From Cupriavidus nantongensis (lineage in GTDB: Bacteria; Pseudomonadota; Gammaproteobacteria; Burkholderiales; Burkholderiaceae): a stretch of DNA of 64,000 bases. The position numbers were made by a program, and so were the translations under genes. The notes below the pieces were generated by a model, which was not told where the DNA came from, made no database searches, and worked only from the letters and a program-made list of their open reading frames with translations. The DNA lies in NCBI RefSeq assembly GCF_001598055.1, contig NZ_CP014844.1, positions 496,001 through 560,000 on the forward strand, in the 5' to 3' direction. Below are positions 39,630 to 49,069 of this stretch, one piece after another. Every line of letters begins with the position of its first letter. The first letter of the stretch is position 1.

Positions 39630-40622
39630 ATGAACCGACGCGCATGGCTGACCCTGGCCACCAGCGGCCTGGTCGCCGGGCTTTCGCTCGGCATGGCCCT
39701 GCCGGCCGCGGCCCAGGCCTATCCCGCCAAGCCGATCCGCATCGTCGTGCCCTATGTGGCCGGCGGCGGCACCGACACCATCGCCCGCGCCATGGGTGAA
39801 AAGCTGAGCAAGCGGCTGGGCCAGCCGGTGGTGGTCGACAACAAGGCCGGCGCTTCCGGCATCATCGGCACCGATGCCGTGGCCAAGGCCGCGCCCGATG
39901 GCTACACGCTGCTGATGACGCTGACGCAGTCGGTGCTGACCAACCAGTTCCTGTTCCAGAAGCTGCCCTACGACCCGCGCAAGGACCTGAGCATGATCAG
40001 CGTGCTGGCCGACGCGCAGCTGGTGCTGGTGACCCACCCGTCAGTGCCGGCGCGCACCGTGCGCGAGCTGGGCGACTACGCGCGCAGCCGGCCGGGCAAG
40101 CTCAGCTATGCCTCGTGGGGCGTCGGCTCGCTGTCGCACCTGAGCGGCGCCTACTACAGCAAGCTGGTGCACGGCCAGGCCACGCACGTGCCCTACAAGG
40201 GCGAGGCGCCGATGCTGCAGGACCTGCTCGGCGGGCAAGTGCAGTTTGGCTTTGCCAGCATCCTGACCGCCAAGCCCTACATCCAGAGCGGCAAGCTCAA
40301 GGCGCTGGCGGTGACCGGCACGCAGCGCAGCAGCGCGCTGCCCGACATGCCCACCTTCGCCGAGGCCGGCATGCAGGACAGCGCCTTCAAGACCGTCGGC
40401 TGGATCGGTCTGGTGGCGCCGGTGGGCGTGCCGGCACCGATCCTGGCCCGGCTCGAGAGCGAGGTGCGCGCCATCCTGCAGACCCCGGAGATGCAAGAGC
40501 GCATGGTCACGCTGGGCCTGCGCACCGTGGGCAGTACGCCGGCCGAGGCGCAGGCGCTCTATGCGCGCGACTGGCCGGTGCTGAAGACGCTGGTGGCGGA
40601 TTCGGGCGCGAAGCTGGACTGA
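39630..40622 (+). CDS. Bug-family (TctC-like) periplasmic substrate-binding protein
   Basis: A 330-residue exported binding protein of the large Bordetella uptake gene family. Signal peptide: RRAWLTLATSGLVAGLSLG.. cut after AAAQA at about residue 27. The mature part shows YPAKPIRIVVPYVAGGGTD, VDNKAGASGIIGTDAVAKAA and PYKGEAPMLQDLLGGQV typical of Bug ligands. Probably binds a carboxylate; no TctAB permease is adjacent, so the transporter is orphan or the protein is a sensor. GGAGACA precedes the ATG. Confidence 0.92.
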   Translation: MNRRAWLTLATSGLVAGLSLGMALPAAAQAYPAKPIRIVVPYVAGGGTDTIARAMGEKLSKRLGQPVVVDNKAGASGIIGTDAVAKAAPDGYTLLMTLTQSVLTNQFLFQKLPYDPRKDLSMISVLADAQLVLVTHPSVPARTVRELGDYARSRPGKLSYASWGVGSLSHLSGAYYSKLVHGQATHVPYKGEAPMLQDLLGGQVQFGFASILTAKPYIQSGKLKALAVTGTQRSSALPDMPTFAEAGMQDSAFKTVGWIGLVAPVGVPAPILARLESEVRAILQTPEMQERMVTLGLRTVGSTPAEAQALYARDWPVLKTLVADSGAKLD

Positions 40623-40645
40623 ACTGCAACGATGGCAACGCCCAC

Positions 40646-40683
40646 GGCGGGCGCCGCGGCAAATACCGCGGCGCCCGCCTTTT
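40646..40683 (+). terminator. Rho-independent terminator of the Bug gene
   Basis: A perfect 14-bp stem GGCGGGCGCCGCGG / CCGCGGCGCCCGCC with a 6-base loop, then TTTT. Confidence 0.95.
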
Positions 40684-40937
40684 CATGGTCGCGATGTCGT
40701 GCAGGGCGCTTATGAAAGCCGAATAAAAACCATTGGCATTCGCATCCGCAAGCAGGCGAAGAAAATAGGGAATCCGTGCGGCAAGAACCACGCGGCGCGG
40801 CCCGCGATGGCTTGATGTCCGCCCATGCGGGACTACCATGAAGTCACGGCGGCGGATCGCTGATGCGCCGTGGCGTTGCTGTGGTCGTGCCATCGCGACA
40901 TCGTGTGTCCCCGTTGCTGGGGACATTGGGGAATGCC
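40684..40937. other. Intergenic region before bacterioferritin
   Basis: No gene or clear operator is seen in these 254 bases. An AT-rich stretch (about 40720-40780) probably holds the bfr promoter; a Fur box is not convincing. Confidence 0.4.
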
Positions 40938-41417
40938 ATGAAGACTGACAAGAAGGTAATCCAGTTGCTGAACGCGCAGCTGCGGCATGAGCTGACCGCC
41001 ATCAACCAGTACTTCCTGCATGCCCGCATGTACCGGCACTGGGGCTTGCGCGCGCTGGGCAAGCATGAGTACGACGAATCGATCGAGGAAATGAAGCACG
41101 CCGACAAGCTGATCGAGCGCATCCTGCTGCTCGACGGCTTGCCCAACCTGCAGGACCTCGACAAGCTGCTGGTCGGCGAGAACACCGAAGAGATGCTCGG
41201 CTGCGACCTGAAGCTGGAACAAGTGTCGCAGGCCAGCTGCAAGGACGCGATCAAGTATTTCGAGTCGGTCGGCGATTATGTCTCGCGCCAGCTGGTGGTC
41301 GATATCCTCGAGGACACCGAGGAGCATATCGACTGGCTCGAGGCGCAGCTGGAGCTGGTGCGCAAGGTCGGCTTGCAGAACTACATCCAGTCCGCCATGG
41401 GCGGGATCGAGGACTGA
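40938..41417 (+). CDS. bfr: Bacterioferritin
   Basis: A 159-residue iron-storage 24-mer subunit. All ferroxidase and haem ligands line up with E. coli Bfr: Glu18, Tyr25, Glu51, His54, the EEML Glu near 94, and Glu127/His130 in [10 protein letters not shown]; Met52 is the haem axial ligand, so this is the haem-binding, active type. The C-terminus [11 protein letters not shown] fits. ATG at 40938 gives the canonical [12 protein letters not shown] start. Monocistronic, followed by tRNA-Cys. Confidence 0.96.
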   Translation: MKTDKKVIQLLNAQLRHELTAINQYFLHARMYRHWGLRALGKHEYDESIEEMKHADKLIERILLLDGLPNLQDLDKLLVGENTEEMLGCDLKLEQVSQASCKDAIKYFESVGDYVSRQLVVDILEDTEEHIDWLEAQLELVRKVGLQNYIQSAMGGIED

Positions 41418-41513
41418 GCCGGCGCGTTGAGCCGCGCGGTCTCCTGCAAAGATTTCCATTTCCCGCTACACTGCGGCCCGCAGCACGTCGCGCCACTCCG
41501 GCGCGATGTCAGC

Positions 41514-41588
41514 GGCGGGGTGGCAGAGTGGTTATGCAACGGCCTGCAAAGCCGTGTACGACGGTTCGATTCCGGATCCCCGCCTCCA
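41514..41588 (+). tRNA. tRNA-Cys (anticodon GCA), abnormal T-arm
   Basis: Acceptor GGCGGGG/CCCCGCC, D-arm GCAG..ATGC, anticodon stem ACGGC/GCCGT with loop CTGCAAA (anticodon GCA), discriminator T and encoded CCA are all canonical. The T-loop TTCGATT is intact, but its stem is GACGG against CCGGA: three good pairs, then A-G and G-A. One extra T stands before the 3' acceptor strand, so the gene is 75 nt in place of the usual 74. TACACT (41467-41472) may be the -10. Confidence 0.88.
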
Positions 41589-41904
41589 TCTTCCTGCCCG
41601 GGCGCATTGCGCCCGGCGCACCTGCGCATGCGCGCGCGACCTTTCCGCTTTCCTTTTTTCACGCGCCTGTCATCGGCCTGCGCCATGACTGCGGCGTGCT
41701 GTGCCGCGCGCGCCCTGACCGGTATGCCGCAACGGTTCCGGACACCCGTTTATCCCCAATGGATCAACGGCAACGAATCAGGTAATGTTGCCCGACAGGC
41801 CTGTCGGCCTGCGTGCAACCCGTGCCGCCAGTTGGCGGCACCGCCATGTACGGGCTTCCATGGCGTTTCCCTTCGCGAGGCAGTGTGACAAACAGAGGCT
41901 CCAG
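41589..41904. other. Region between tRNA-Cys and a GNAT gene
   Basis: Contains a hairpin CCGGGCGC/GCGCCCGG (41598-41616, ATT loop) just past the tRNA, a possible processing or termination structure without T-run. No supported gene otherwise. Confidence 0.4.
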
Positions 41905-42348
41905 ATGATGAAAGACCTGCGCATCCGCGTGGCCGTACCGACCGACGCTCCCGCCGTGGGAGAGGTGCTGGAACGATGCGGGCTGCCGGTGGACGGTGTA
42001 CCGCGGCTGCTCGAGCATTTCCACGTTGCCATCCTTGGCGCGCAGATCATCGGCTGCGCCGCCGGCGAGCGCTGCGGCGATACCGTGGTGATACGTTCCG
42101 TGGCCGTGCTGCCAGAACACCGAGACCAGGGCGTGGCCACCCACGTGGTGCGTGCCGCGCTGATGCGCGCGCGCGCCAACGGCGCGCGGCGCGCGGTGCT
42201 GCTCGCTTCCAGCTGTCCCAGCTATTTCGCGCGCTACGGCTTTACGCTGGTGCCGGCCGCGAAGCTGCCGCCCGAGGTCATGGCATCTAGCGAATTCCAC
42301 CGCGCCGCGGACACGCCGCCGCTGTGCATGTGGTGCGAGCTGAGTTGA
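41905..42348 (+). CDS. GNAT-family N-acetyltransferase (ArsN2-like)
   Basis: A 147-residue acetyltransferase: RIRVAVPTDAPAVGEVLERC N-terminus, acetyl-CoA loop VAVLPEHRDQGVATHVVRAA, and SCPSYFARYGFTLVPAAKLP, a form like ArsN2/amino-acid-acetyltransferase relatives. Several cysteines (CPSYF, LCMWCELS) are present. Substrate unknown; no ars gene is nearby. Two adjacent ATGs (41905, 41908) follow AGAGG; the first has better spacing. Confidence 0.78.
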   Translation: MMKDLRIRVAVPTDAPAVGEVLERCGLPVDGVPRLLEHFHVAILGAQIIGCAAGERCGDTVVIRSVAVLPEHRDQGVATHVVRAALMRARANGARRAVLLASSCPSYFARYGFTLVPAAKLPPEVMASSEFHRAADTPPLCMWCELS

Positions 42349-42383
42349 TCCCCTGTTAGCCGACGGCGAGCTTCGCGCTCGCC

Positions 42384-43361
42384 TCAGTGGACACCGTCGC
42401 AGCGGCTGATCTCCACCGTCACGTGCACCAGTTCCTCGTGCACCGACAGTGCCTCGCGCACGCGCTGCGGCGTCAGCGCGGCATCATGCGTGACCAGGCA
42501 GACGATGCAGGCAAAGTGCTGCCGCCCCACGCGCCACACATGCAGGTCGGACACGCGAGTGCTTTCATCACCGTGATCCAGGCCGGCCAGCACCTCGCGC
42601 ACCTCGTCGACCACCGGGTGGTCCATCTCGCGGTCCAGCAGCACCGTGCCGCTCTGGCGCATCAGCCCGATGGCCCAGCGGCCGACCAGCACCGCGCCCA
42701 CCAGCCCCATCACCGGGTCCAGCCACGACCAGCCCAGCCACCAGCCGCCGGCCAGCGCGATGATCGCCAGCACTGAGGTCGCGGCATCGGCCAGCACGTG
42801 CACATAGGCGGCGCGCAGGTTGAGGTCGTGGTGATGATGGCCATGGTCGTGGCCGTGATGGTGAGCGTGTTGGTGACCATGGTCATGGCCGTGGTCGTGG
42901 CCATGCGCATGGCCGCCGAGGATCAGCGCGCAGCCGAGGTTGACCAGCAGCCCGAGCGCGGTCACGCCCATCGCCTCGCGATAGTGGATGGCCTGCGGCG
43001 TGAACAGCCGCTCGACCGAGCCTGCCGCCATCAGCGCGGCAATGCATAGCAGGAACACCGCGCTGGCAAAGCCCGCCAGCACTTCGATCTTCCAGGTGCC
43101 GAAGGCAAAGCGCCAGTCGCCGGCGTAGCGCCGCGCAGCGGCATAGGCGAAGGCCGACAGGCCGATCGCCAGCGCGTGCGAGCTCATGTGCCAGCCATCG
43201 GCCAGCAGTGCCATCGAGTTGAACCAGAGCCCGGCGGCGATCTCGGCCACCATGGTGATGGCGGTGATCACCATGACCAGGCGCGTGCCGCGTTCGGCGG
43301 CGCGGTTGCCGGCGTCGAAGGCGTGGCTGTGGGTCCAGGCGGACAGGTCTTGGGTATGCAT
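42384..43361 (-). CDS. dmeF: CDF-family metal efflux transporter DmeF-like (Co/Ni/Zn)
   Basis: A 325-residue cation diffusion facilitator. Six membrane helices with the metal-site motif WFNSMALLADGWHMSSHAL in TM2 and HVLADAATSVLAIIALAGGW in TM5. Between TM4 and TM5 lies a dense His loop (HAHGHDHGHDHGHQHAHHHG and more), as in DmeF of Cupriavidus. A cytoplasmic C-terminal domain (VSDLHVWRVGRQHFACIVCL) follows. Exports divalent metal by proton antiport. No CsoR/RcnR-type regulator is adjacent. Confidence 0.88.
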   Translation of the reverse strand: MHTQDLSAWTHSHAFDAGNRAAERGTRLVMVITAITMVAEIAAGLWFNSMALLADGWHMSSHALAIGLSAFAYAAARRYAGDWRFAFGTWKIEVLAGFASAVFLLCIAALMAAGSVERLFTPQAIHYREAMGVTALGLLVNLGCALILGGHAHGHDHGHDHGHQHAHHHGHDHGHHHHDLNLRAAYVHVLADAATSVLAIIALAGGWWLGWSWLDPVMGLVGAVLVGRWAIGLMRQSGTVLLDREMDHPVVDEVREVLAGLDHGDESTRVSDLHVWRVGRQHFACIVCLVTHDAALTPQRVREALSVHEELVHVTVEISRCDGVH

Positions 43362-43571
43362 GGAAAATTCGTGCGTTGCGCTTGAAATCGTGAAGCCCGC
43401 CCGGCACGGAGCCGGGCAGGCCCAAGGGTAGCAGAGACCTGTGCGCGTGCCGCGACATCCCCCGACGGCGTCAGGGGCGGGTTTGGGCTGGTCAGGAAAG
43501 GGCGGGCCGGTATTGCGGACGTGTGCCTTATACACAACAACATACCCGCGATAGTCGTAAGGAATCTTGTC

Positions 43572-43615
43572 TTTCGCTTACATACATTCATGAATGGATG
43601 TATGATCCAGCGAAA
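43572..43615. promoter_or_regulatory. Nested dyad between dmeF and a small ORF
   Basis: CATACAT (43581-43587) and ATGTATG (43598-43604) are inverted around TCAT..AATG with one mismatch; TTTCGC (43572) and GCGAAA (43610-43615) form an outer pair. It is the only strongly AT-rich, symmetric block in the 290-base gap and may be an operator or promoter for either side. The rest of 43362-43571 shows no gene. Confidence 0.5.
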
Positions 43616-43654
43616 AATTCACGCCCCCGTCATATCTTTGTTGACCGTACCGAG

Positions 43655-43744
43655 ATGAGCTATCGCTTTATTGCCACCTGTCTTGCCGCCTGGGTAGGCG
43701 TTTGCGCCACCGCCGGCTGGCTGGTCGAGCGTCTCTGGAGCTGA
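43655..43744 (+). CDS. Possible 29-residue membrane peptide
   Basis: MSYRFIATCLAAWVGVCATA continues as GWLVERLWS: one hydrophobic helix with a basic N-terminus and a short charged tail, stopping 27 bases before the MocR gene end. It lies just after the dyad at 43572. The Shine-Dalgarno is weak (CCGAG) and an in-frame GTG at 43523 would lengthen it. Could be a real small membrane protein or chance. Confidence 0.35.
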   Translation: MSYRFIATCLAAWVGVCATAGWLVERLWS

Positions 43745-43771
43745 GCGCCGGCCGGGCTGCATCCCTCCACC

Positions 43772-45232
43772 TCAAGCCGCCTCGCGCGCCTGCGCCAGGC
43801 TGTCAAAGAACTGCCACAGCTGCGGCGCATCGCCGGTGGCCACGTTGAAGCGGATCCATGGCGAGTCGGTTTCGTCCGGCTCGAAATACGATCCCGGCGC
43901 CAGCCAGATGCCATGCTCCAGCGCCAGCGTGGCAAGCCGGTTGCCGAGCAGCGGTCCGCCGCGCCGGCTGGCCAGCCAGCGCGCCTGCACCGCTTCGTTC
44001 AGGCGCGCCCACGCGAACATCCCGCCTTCCGGGCGCAGCAGCACCTCCAGCCCGTGGGCTTCCATCCTTTCCGTGACGCGGTCCTGCTGCGCGCGCAGCC
44101 GTTCCGCCAATGCCGCCACATGGCGACCGTAGTGGCCGCTGGTCAGCACCGAATACACCAGCCGCTCCGTCACCTCCGATGAGGTCAGGCCGACTGCCAT
44201 CTTGGTACGCGCGAAGGCCTTGGCCAGGTCCGGGCTGGCGGCCAGGTAGCCGACCCGCAGCGACGGCGTGATGGTCTTCGAAAAGCCGTTGACATAGACC
44301 ACCTGCGACAGCCCGTCCATGGCCGCCAGCATCGGCGAGCCGGCCGGCGCCAGTTCGCGGTAGATATCGTCCTCGACCACCAGCAGCCGGTGCTGCTCGG
44401 CCAGTTGCAGCACGCGGAAGGCGTTCATGCTGGTCAGGCTGGCGCCGGTCGGGTTCTGCAGCACGGTGTTGATGAACAGCGCGCGCGGGGCATGGGCGCG
44501 CAGCGCATCTTCGAGTGCATCCGTGTCCAGTCCCGCCGCCGTGCGCGGCACGCCGACCACACGCAGCGCGGCCAGCCGCAGGATCTGCAGCAGGTTGCAG
44601 TAGCACGGCGATTCCACCAGCACGGTATCGCCGGCGCGCAGCAGCGTGCGCACCACCAGGTCCAGCGCCTGCGTCGCGCCCTGGGTCAGCACCACCTGCT
44701 GCGCCTGCAGCGGAATGCCGTACTGGCCCAGGCCCGCGGCAATGTGCTCGCGCAGCGGCGCAAAGCCATACGGATGGCCGTAGCCCGACAGCTGCGCCGC
44801 CGGCACCCGCGCCGATGCGCGCATGGCCTGGTGCAGGCCTTCCTCGTTGAGCCAGTCGCCCGGCAGCCAGCCGGCGCCGGCCTTGATCGGCACCGAATGG
44901 TCGGCAAACACGTCCGACAGCAGCCAGGCCGCGTTCAGTCCCGGCGCCTCCCATTGCGGCGCGCGCGCATTGCCGGCCGGCGCGTGGCGGTGCGCCACGG
45001 TGTAGCCCGAGCCGGGCCGCGCAGCCAGGTAGCCGAGCGCGGTCAGCCGACCGTAGGCCTCGGCCACGGTGAAGGTGCTGACGTGATGATGCTGGGCGAA
45101 GCGCCGCACCGACGGCAGCGCCGCGCCGGCCCGCAGCGCGCGCTGCTCGACCAGCGCGGCGATGCCGGCGACGATCTGCTCGGTCAGGGTGTCGCCGTCG
45201 CGGCGGCTGCGGGTCAGGTTCAGGGTCAGCAT
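43772..45232 (-). CDS. MocR-type (GntR-HTH + aminotransferase) regulator
   Basis: A 486-residue regulator: N-terminal GntR winged helix (TEQIVAGIAALVEQRALRAG; LPSVRRFAQHHHVSTFTVAE) fused to a fold-type I aminotransferase domain with the PLP lysine in YVNGFSKTITPSLRVGYL. Such proteins sense an amine or PLP adduct; PdxR, GabR and TauR are relatives. Divergent from the omega-aminotransferase/mmsA genes, which it likely activates. Four CTGTAC-type sites lie in the intergenic gap. Confidence 0.9.
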   Translation of the reverse strand: MLTLNLTRSRRDGDTLTEQIVAGIAALVEQRALRAGAALPSVRRFAQHHHVSTFTVAEAYGRLTALGYLAARPGSGYTVAHRHAPAGNARAPQWEAPGLNAAWLLSDVFADHSVPIKAGAGWLPGDWLNEEGLHQAMRASARVPAAQLSGYGHPYGFAPLREHIAAGLGQYGIPLQAQQVVLTQGATQALDLVVRTLLRAGDTVLVESPCYCNLLQILRLAALRVVGVPRTAAGLDTDALEDALRAHAPRALFINTVLQNPTGASLTSMNAFRVLQLAEQHRLLVVEDDIYRELAPAGSPMLAAMDGLSQVVYVNGFSKTITPSLRVGYLAASPDLAKAFARTKMAVGLTSSEVTERLVYSVLTSGHYGRHVAALAERLRAQQDRVTERMEAHGLEVLLRPEGGMFAWARLNEAVQARWLASRRGGPLLGNRLATLALEHGIWLAPGSYFEPDETDSPWIRFNVATGDAPQLWQFFDSLAQAREAA

Positions 45233-45256
45233 CGTGCACTCGGGCTGGGCGTGGAC

Positions 45257-45464
45257 CTGTACAGTTTAGCGGCTGGCGGCGTGCTCGCGACCGCTAACGT
45301 TCCATCCAGCGAAAATTGCCGCGGTGCAGCGCGCCATGCCCCTGCGGCGGCAGAGGCGGCGCACGGCGCGAGTGCCTGGGGCCGGCACCGGAGTGCCGCT
45401 TGCCTGTACGGTTTGGCGTGGCCAAACTGTACGGTAAGGCGAGGTTGTCCGGACTGTATATTTT
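45257..45464. promoter_or_regulatory. Cluster of CTGTAC-type sites between MocR gene and aminotransferase gene
   Basis: CTGTACAGTTT (45257), CTGTACGGTTT (45404), CTGTACGGTAA (45427) and CTGTATATTTT (45454) are direct repeats in the 324-base gap. The second and third also frame a dyad (GTACGGTTTGGC, then GCCAAACTGTAC). The arrangement resembles MocR/GntR operators made of direct repeats. No gene is supported in the gap. Confidence 0.65.
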
Positions 45465-45556
45465 GTCGGCCAGCCACCGCCGGTAGAGTGGCCTTCATCG
45501 CCGCCGCTGCCCCCAGCGCGGCGCCGCCCACCGACCCGATTCCTCCAGGAGAACGT

Positions 45557-46888
45557 ATGGACGCCGCCAAGACCGTGATTCCCGATCTCGATGCGCTGTG
45601 GATGCCTTTCACCGCCAACCGCCAGTACAAGGCGGCGCCGCGCCTGCTGGCGTCGGCCAGCGGCATGTACTACACCACCCACGACGGCCGCCAGATCCTG
45701 GACGGTTGCGCCGGCCTGTGGTGCGTGGCCGCAGGCCACTGCCGCAAGGAAATTGCCGAGGCGGTGGCACGCCAGGCGGCCACGCTGGACTATGCGCCGC
45801 CGTTCCAGATGGGCCATCCGCTGTCGTTCGAGGCTGCCACCAAGGTGGCGGCGATCATGCCGCAGGGGCTGGACCGCATCTTCTTCACCAACTCGGGCTC
45901 GGAGTCGGTCGACACCGCGCTGAAGATCGCGCTGGCCTACCACCGCGCGCGCGGCGAAGGCCAGCGCACGCGCTTTATCGGCCGCGAGCGCGGCTACCAC
46001 GGCGTCGGCTTCGGCGGCATGGCGGTGGGCGGCATCGGGCCGAACCGCAAGGCCTTCTCGGCCAACCTGATGCCGGGTACCGACCACCTGCCGGCCACGC
46101 TCAACCTGGCCGAGGCCGCCTTCTCCAAGGGGCAGCCGCAATGGGGCGCGCACCTGGCCGACGAGCTCGAGCGCATCCTGGCGCTGCATGACCCGGCCAA
46201 CGTCGCCGCGGTGATCGTCGAGCCGCTGGCAGGCTCCGCCGGCGTGCTGGTGCCGCCGGTCGGCTACCTGGAAAAGCTGCGCGAGATCACCAGCCGCCAC
46301 GGCATCCTGCTGATCTTCGACGAGGTCATCACCGCCTTCGGCCGCCTCGGTGCCGCCACCGCGGCCGAGCGCTTCAAGGTGACGCCGGACCTGATCACCA
46401 TGGCCAAGGCGATCAACAACGCCGCGGTGCCGATGGGCGCCGTCGCGGTGCGCCGCGAGGTGCATGACGCCGTGGTCAATTCGGCCGCACCGGGTACGAT
46501 CGAGCTGCTGCACGGCTATACCTATTCGGGCCATCCGGTTGCCGCCGCGGCGACCATCGCCACGCTCGACCTGTACCAGCGCGAGAACCTGTTCGGCCGC
46601 GCCGCCGAACTGGCGCCGGTCTTCGAGGCCGCGGCGCACGGCGTGCGCGGCGCGCCGCACGTGAAGGACATCCGCAACTACGGGCTGGTGGCCGGCATCG
46701 AGCTGGAATCGCGTCCGGGCCAGCCCGGCGCGCGCGCCTACGAGGCCTTCCTCAAGTGCCTGGAGCTGGGCGTGCTGGTGCGCTACACCGGCGACATCCT
46801 GGCGTTCTCGCCGCCGCTGATCATCTCGGAGGCGCAGATCGGCGAGATGTTCGATACGGTCAAGAAGGCGCTGCAGGACATCAAGTAA
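45557..46888 (+). CDS. Omega-amino acid (beta-alanine):pyruvate aminotransferase
   Basis: A 443-residue class III PLP aminotransferase. LDALWMPFTANRQYKAAPRL at the start and GLWCVAAGHCRKEIAEAV are typical of omega-amino acid:pyruvate transaminases; FTNSGSESVDTALKIALAYH binds PLP phosphate, LIFDEVITAFGRLGA gives the cofactor Asp, and MAKAINNAAVPMGAV holds the Schiff-base lysine. Converts beta-alanine to malonate semialdehyde. CCAGGAGA precedes the ATG. Followed by mmsA, which consumes the product. Confidence 0.9.
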   Translation: MDAAKTVIPDLDALWMPFTANRQYKAAPRLLASASGMYYTTHDGRQILDGCAGLWCVAAGHCRKEIAEAVARQAATLDYAPPFQMGHPLSFEAATKVAAIMPQGLDRIFFTNSGSESVDTALKIALAYHRARGEGQRTRFIGRERGYHGVGFGGMAVGGIGPNRKAFSANLMPGTDHLPATLNLAEAAFSKGQPQWGAHLADELERILALHDPANVAAVIVEPLAGSAGVLVPPVGYLEKLREITSRHGILLIFDEVITAFGRLGAATAAERFKVTPDLITMAKAINNAAVPMGAVAVRREVHDAVVNSAAPGTIELLHGYTYSGHPVAAAATIATLDLYQRENLFGRAAELAPVFEAAAHGVRGAPHVKDIRNYGLVAGIELESRPGQPGARAYEAFLKCLELGVLVRYTGDILAFSPPLIISEAQIGEMFDTVKKALQDIK

Positions 46889-47009
46889 GGCACATCGAGC
46901 CGGCGGCCCGCGCCGCCTCCCATTGCCGCCGGGCCCGCGGGCCCGGCCTCCCTGATTGCACGCCGGGGCGCGCTGTGTTGCGCGCCGCGGCCATCGAAGG
47001 AAACCCCAA

Positions 47010-48527
<1,518 letters not shown>

Positions 48528-48543
48528 GCAGCGGAGCGCGGGC

Positions 48544-48894
48544 ATGAAGGTCAACCGCATCGTCGCCAACATCGGCACCGCCGATCCCGGCCGGGCCCGC
48601 GCCTTCTACCAGGATGTGCTGGGCCTGGAGCTGCTGATGGACCACGGCTGGATCCGCACCTACGGCAGCGATGCCGCGGCGCGGACCCAGGTCAGCTTTG
48701 CCGTCGAAGGCGGCAACGGCACGCCCGTGCCCGCGCTGTCGATCGAGGTCGACGATGTCGACGAAGCCCACCGCCGCATGGTGGCGGCCGGCTTTGCCGT
48801 CGAATACGGCCCGGCCGACGAGCCATGGGGCGTGCGGCGCTTCTTTGTGCGCGACCCGTTCGGGCAGCTGGTCAATATCCTCGCGCACGCCTGA
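48544..48894 (+). CDS. VOC-superfamily (glyoxalase-like) protein
   Basis: A 116-residue single VOC domain: RIVANIGTADPGRARAFYQD, LLMDHGWIRTYGS, PALSIEVDDVDEAHRRMVAA, and VRRFFVRDPFGQLVNIL. Metal ligands are less clear than in true glyoxalase I, so the function is open. Begins 16 bases after mmsA and is probably co-transcribed. Confidence 0.85.
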   Translation: MKVNRIVANIGTADPGRARAFYQDVLGLELLMDHGWIRTYGSDAAARTQVSFAVEGGNGTPVPALSIEVDDVDEAHRRMVAAGFAVEYGPADEPWGVRRFFVRDPFGQLVNILAHA

Positions 48895-48997
48895 GCGCGG
48901 GCCTTGCCCGCCGTCAGTGCCGGCCCGGCGCGCCTTTCCTATCATTCCTGCAACGCGTTGGCACGGCGCAAGTGATGCATGCGCCCGGCCAGCGGCG

Positions 48998-49048
48998 TAC
49001 ACTAGCGCCCTTTTTTCCGGGCCCCGGCATTGCCGCCGCGGGGCCCGG
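48998..49048 (+). promoter_or_regulatory. Promoter and leader hairpin of the amino-acid permease gene
   Basis: TACACT (48998-49003) is a possible -10. A perfect 10-bp hairpin CCGGGCCCCG/CGGGGCCCGG (49017-49026, 49039-49048) follows T6 and ends about 10 bases before the GCAGGGAG ribosome site at 49057-49064. It could dampen translation or be a 3' end of the upstream unit. Confidence 0.45.
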
Positions 49049-49069
49049 CCACCGTTGCAGGGAGTTTGA

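Noticed and set aside
40720..40790. Fur box upstream of bacterioferritin
   Set aside because: The AT-rich stretch has no 19-bp dyad close to the Fur consensus.
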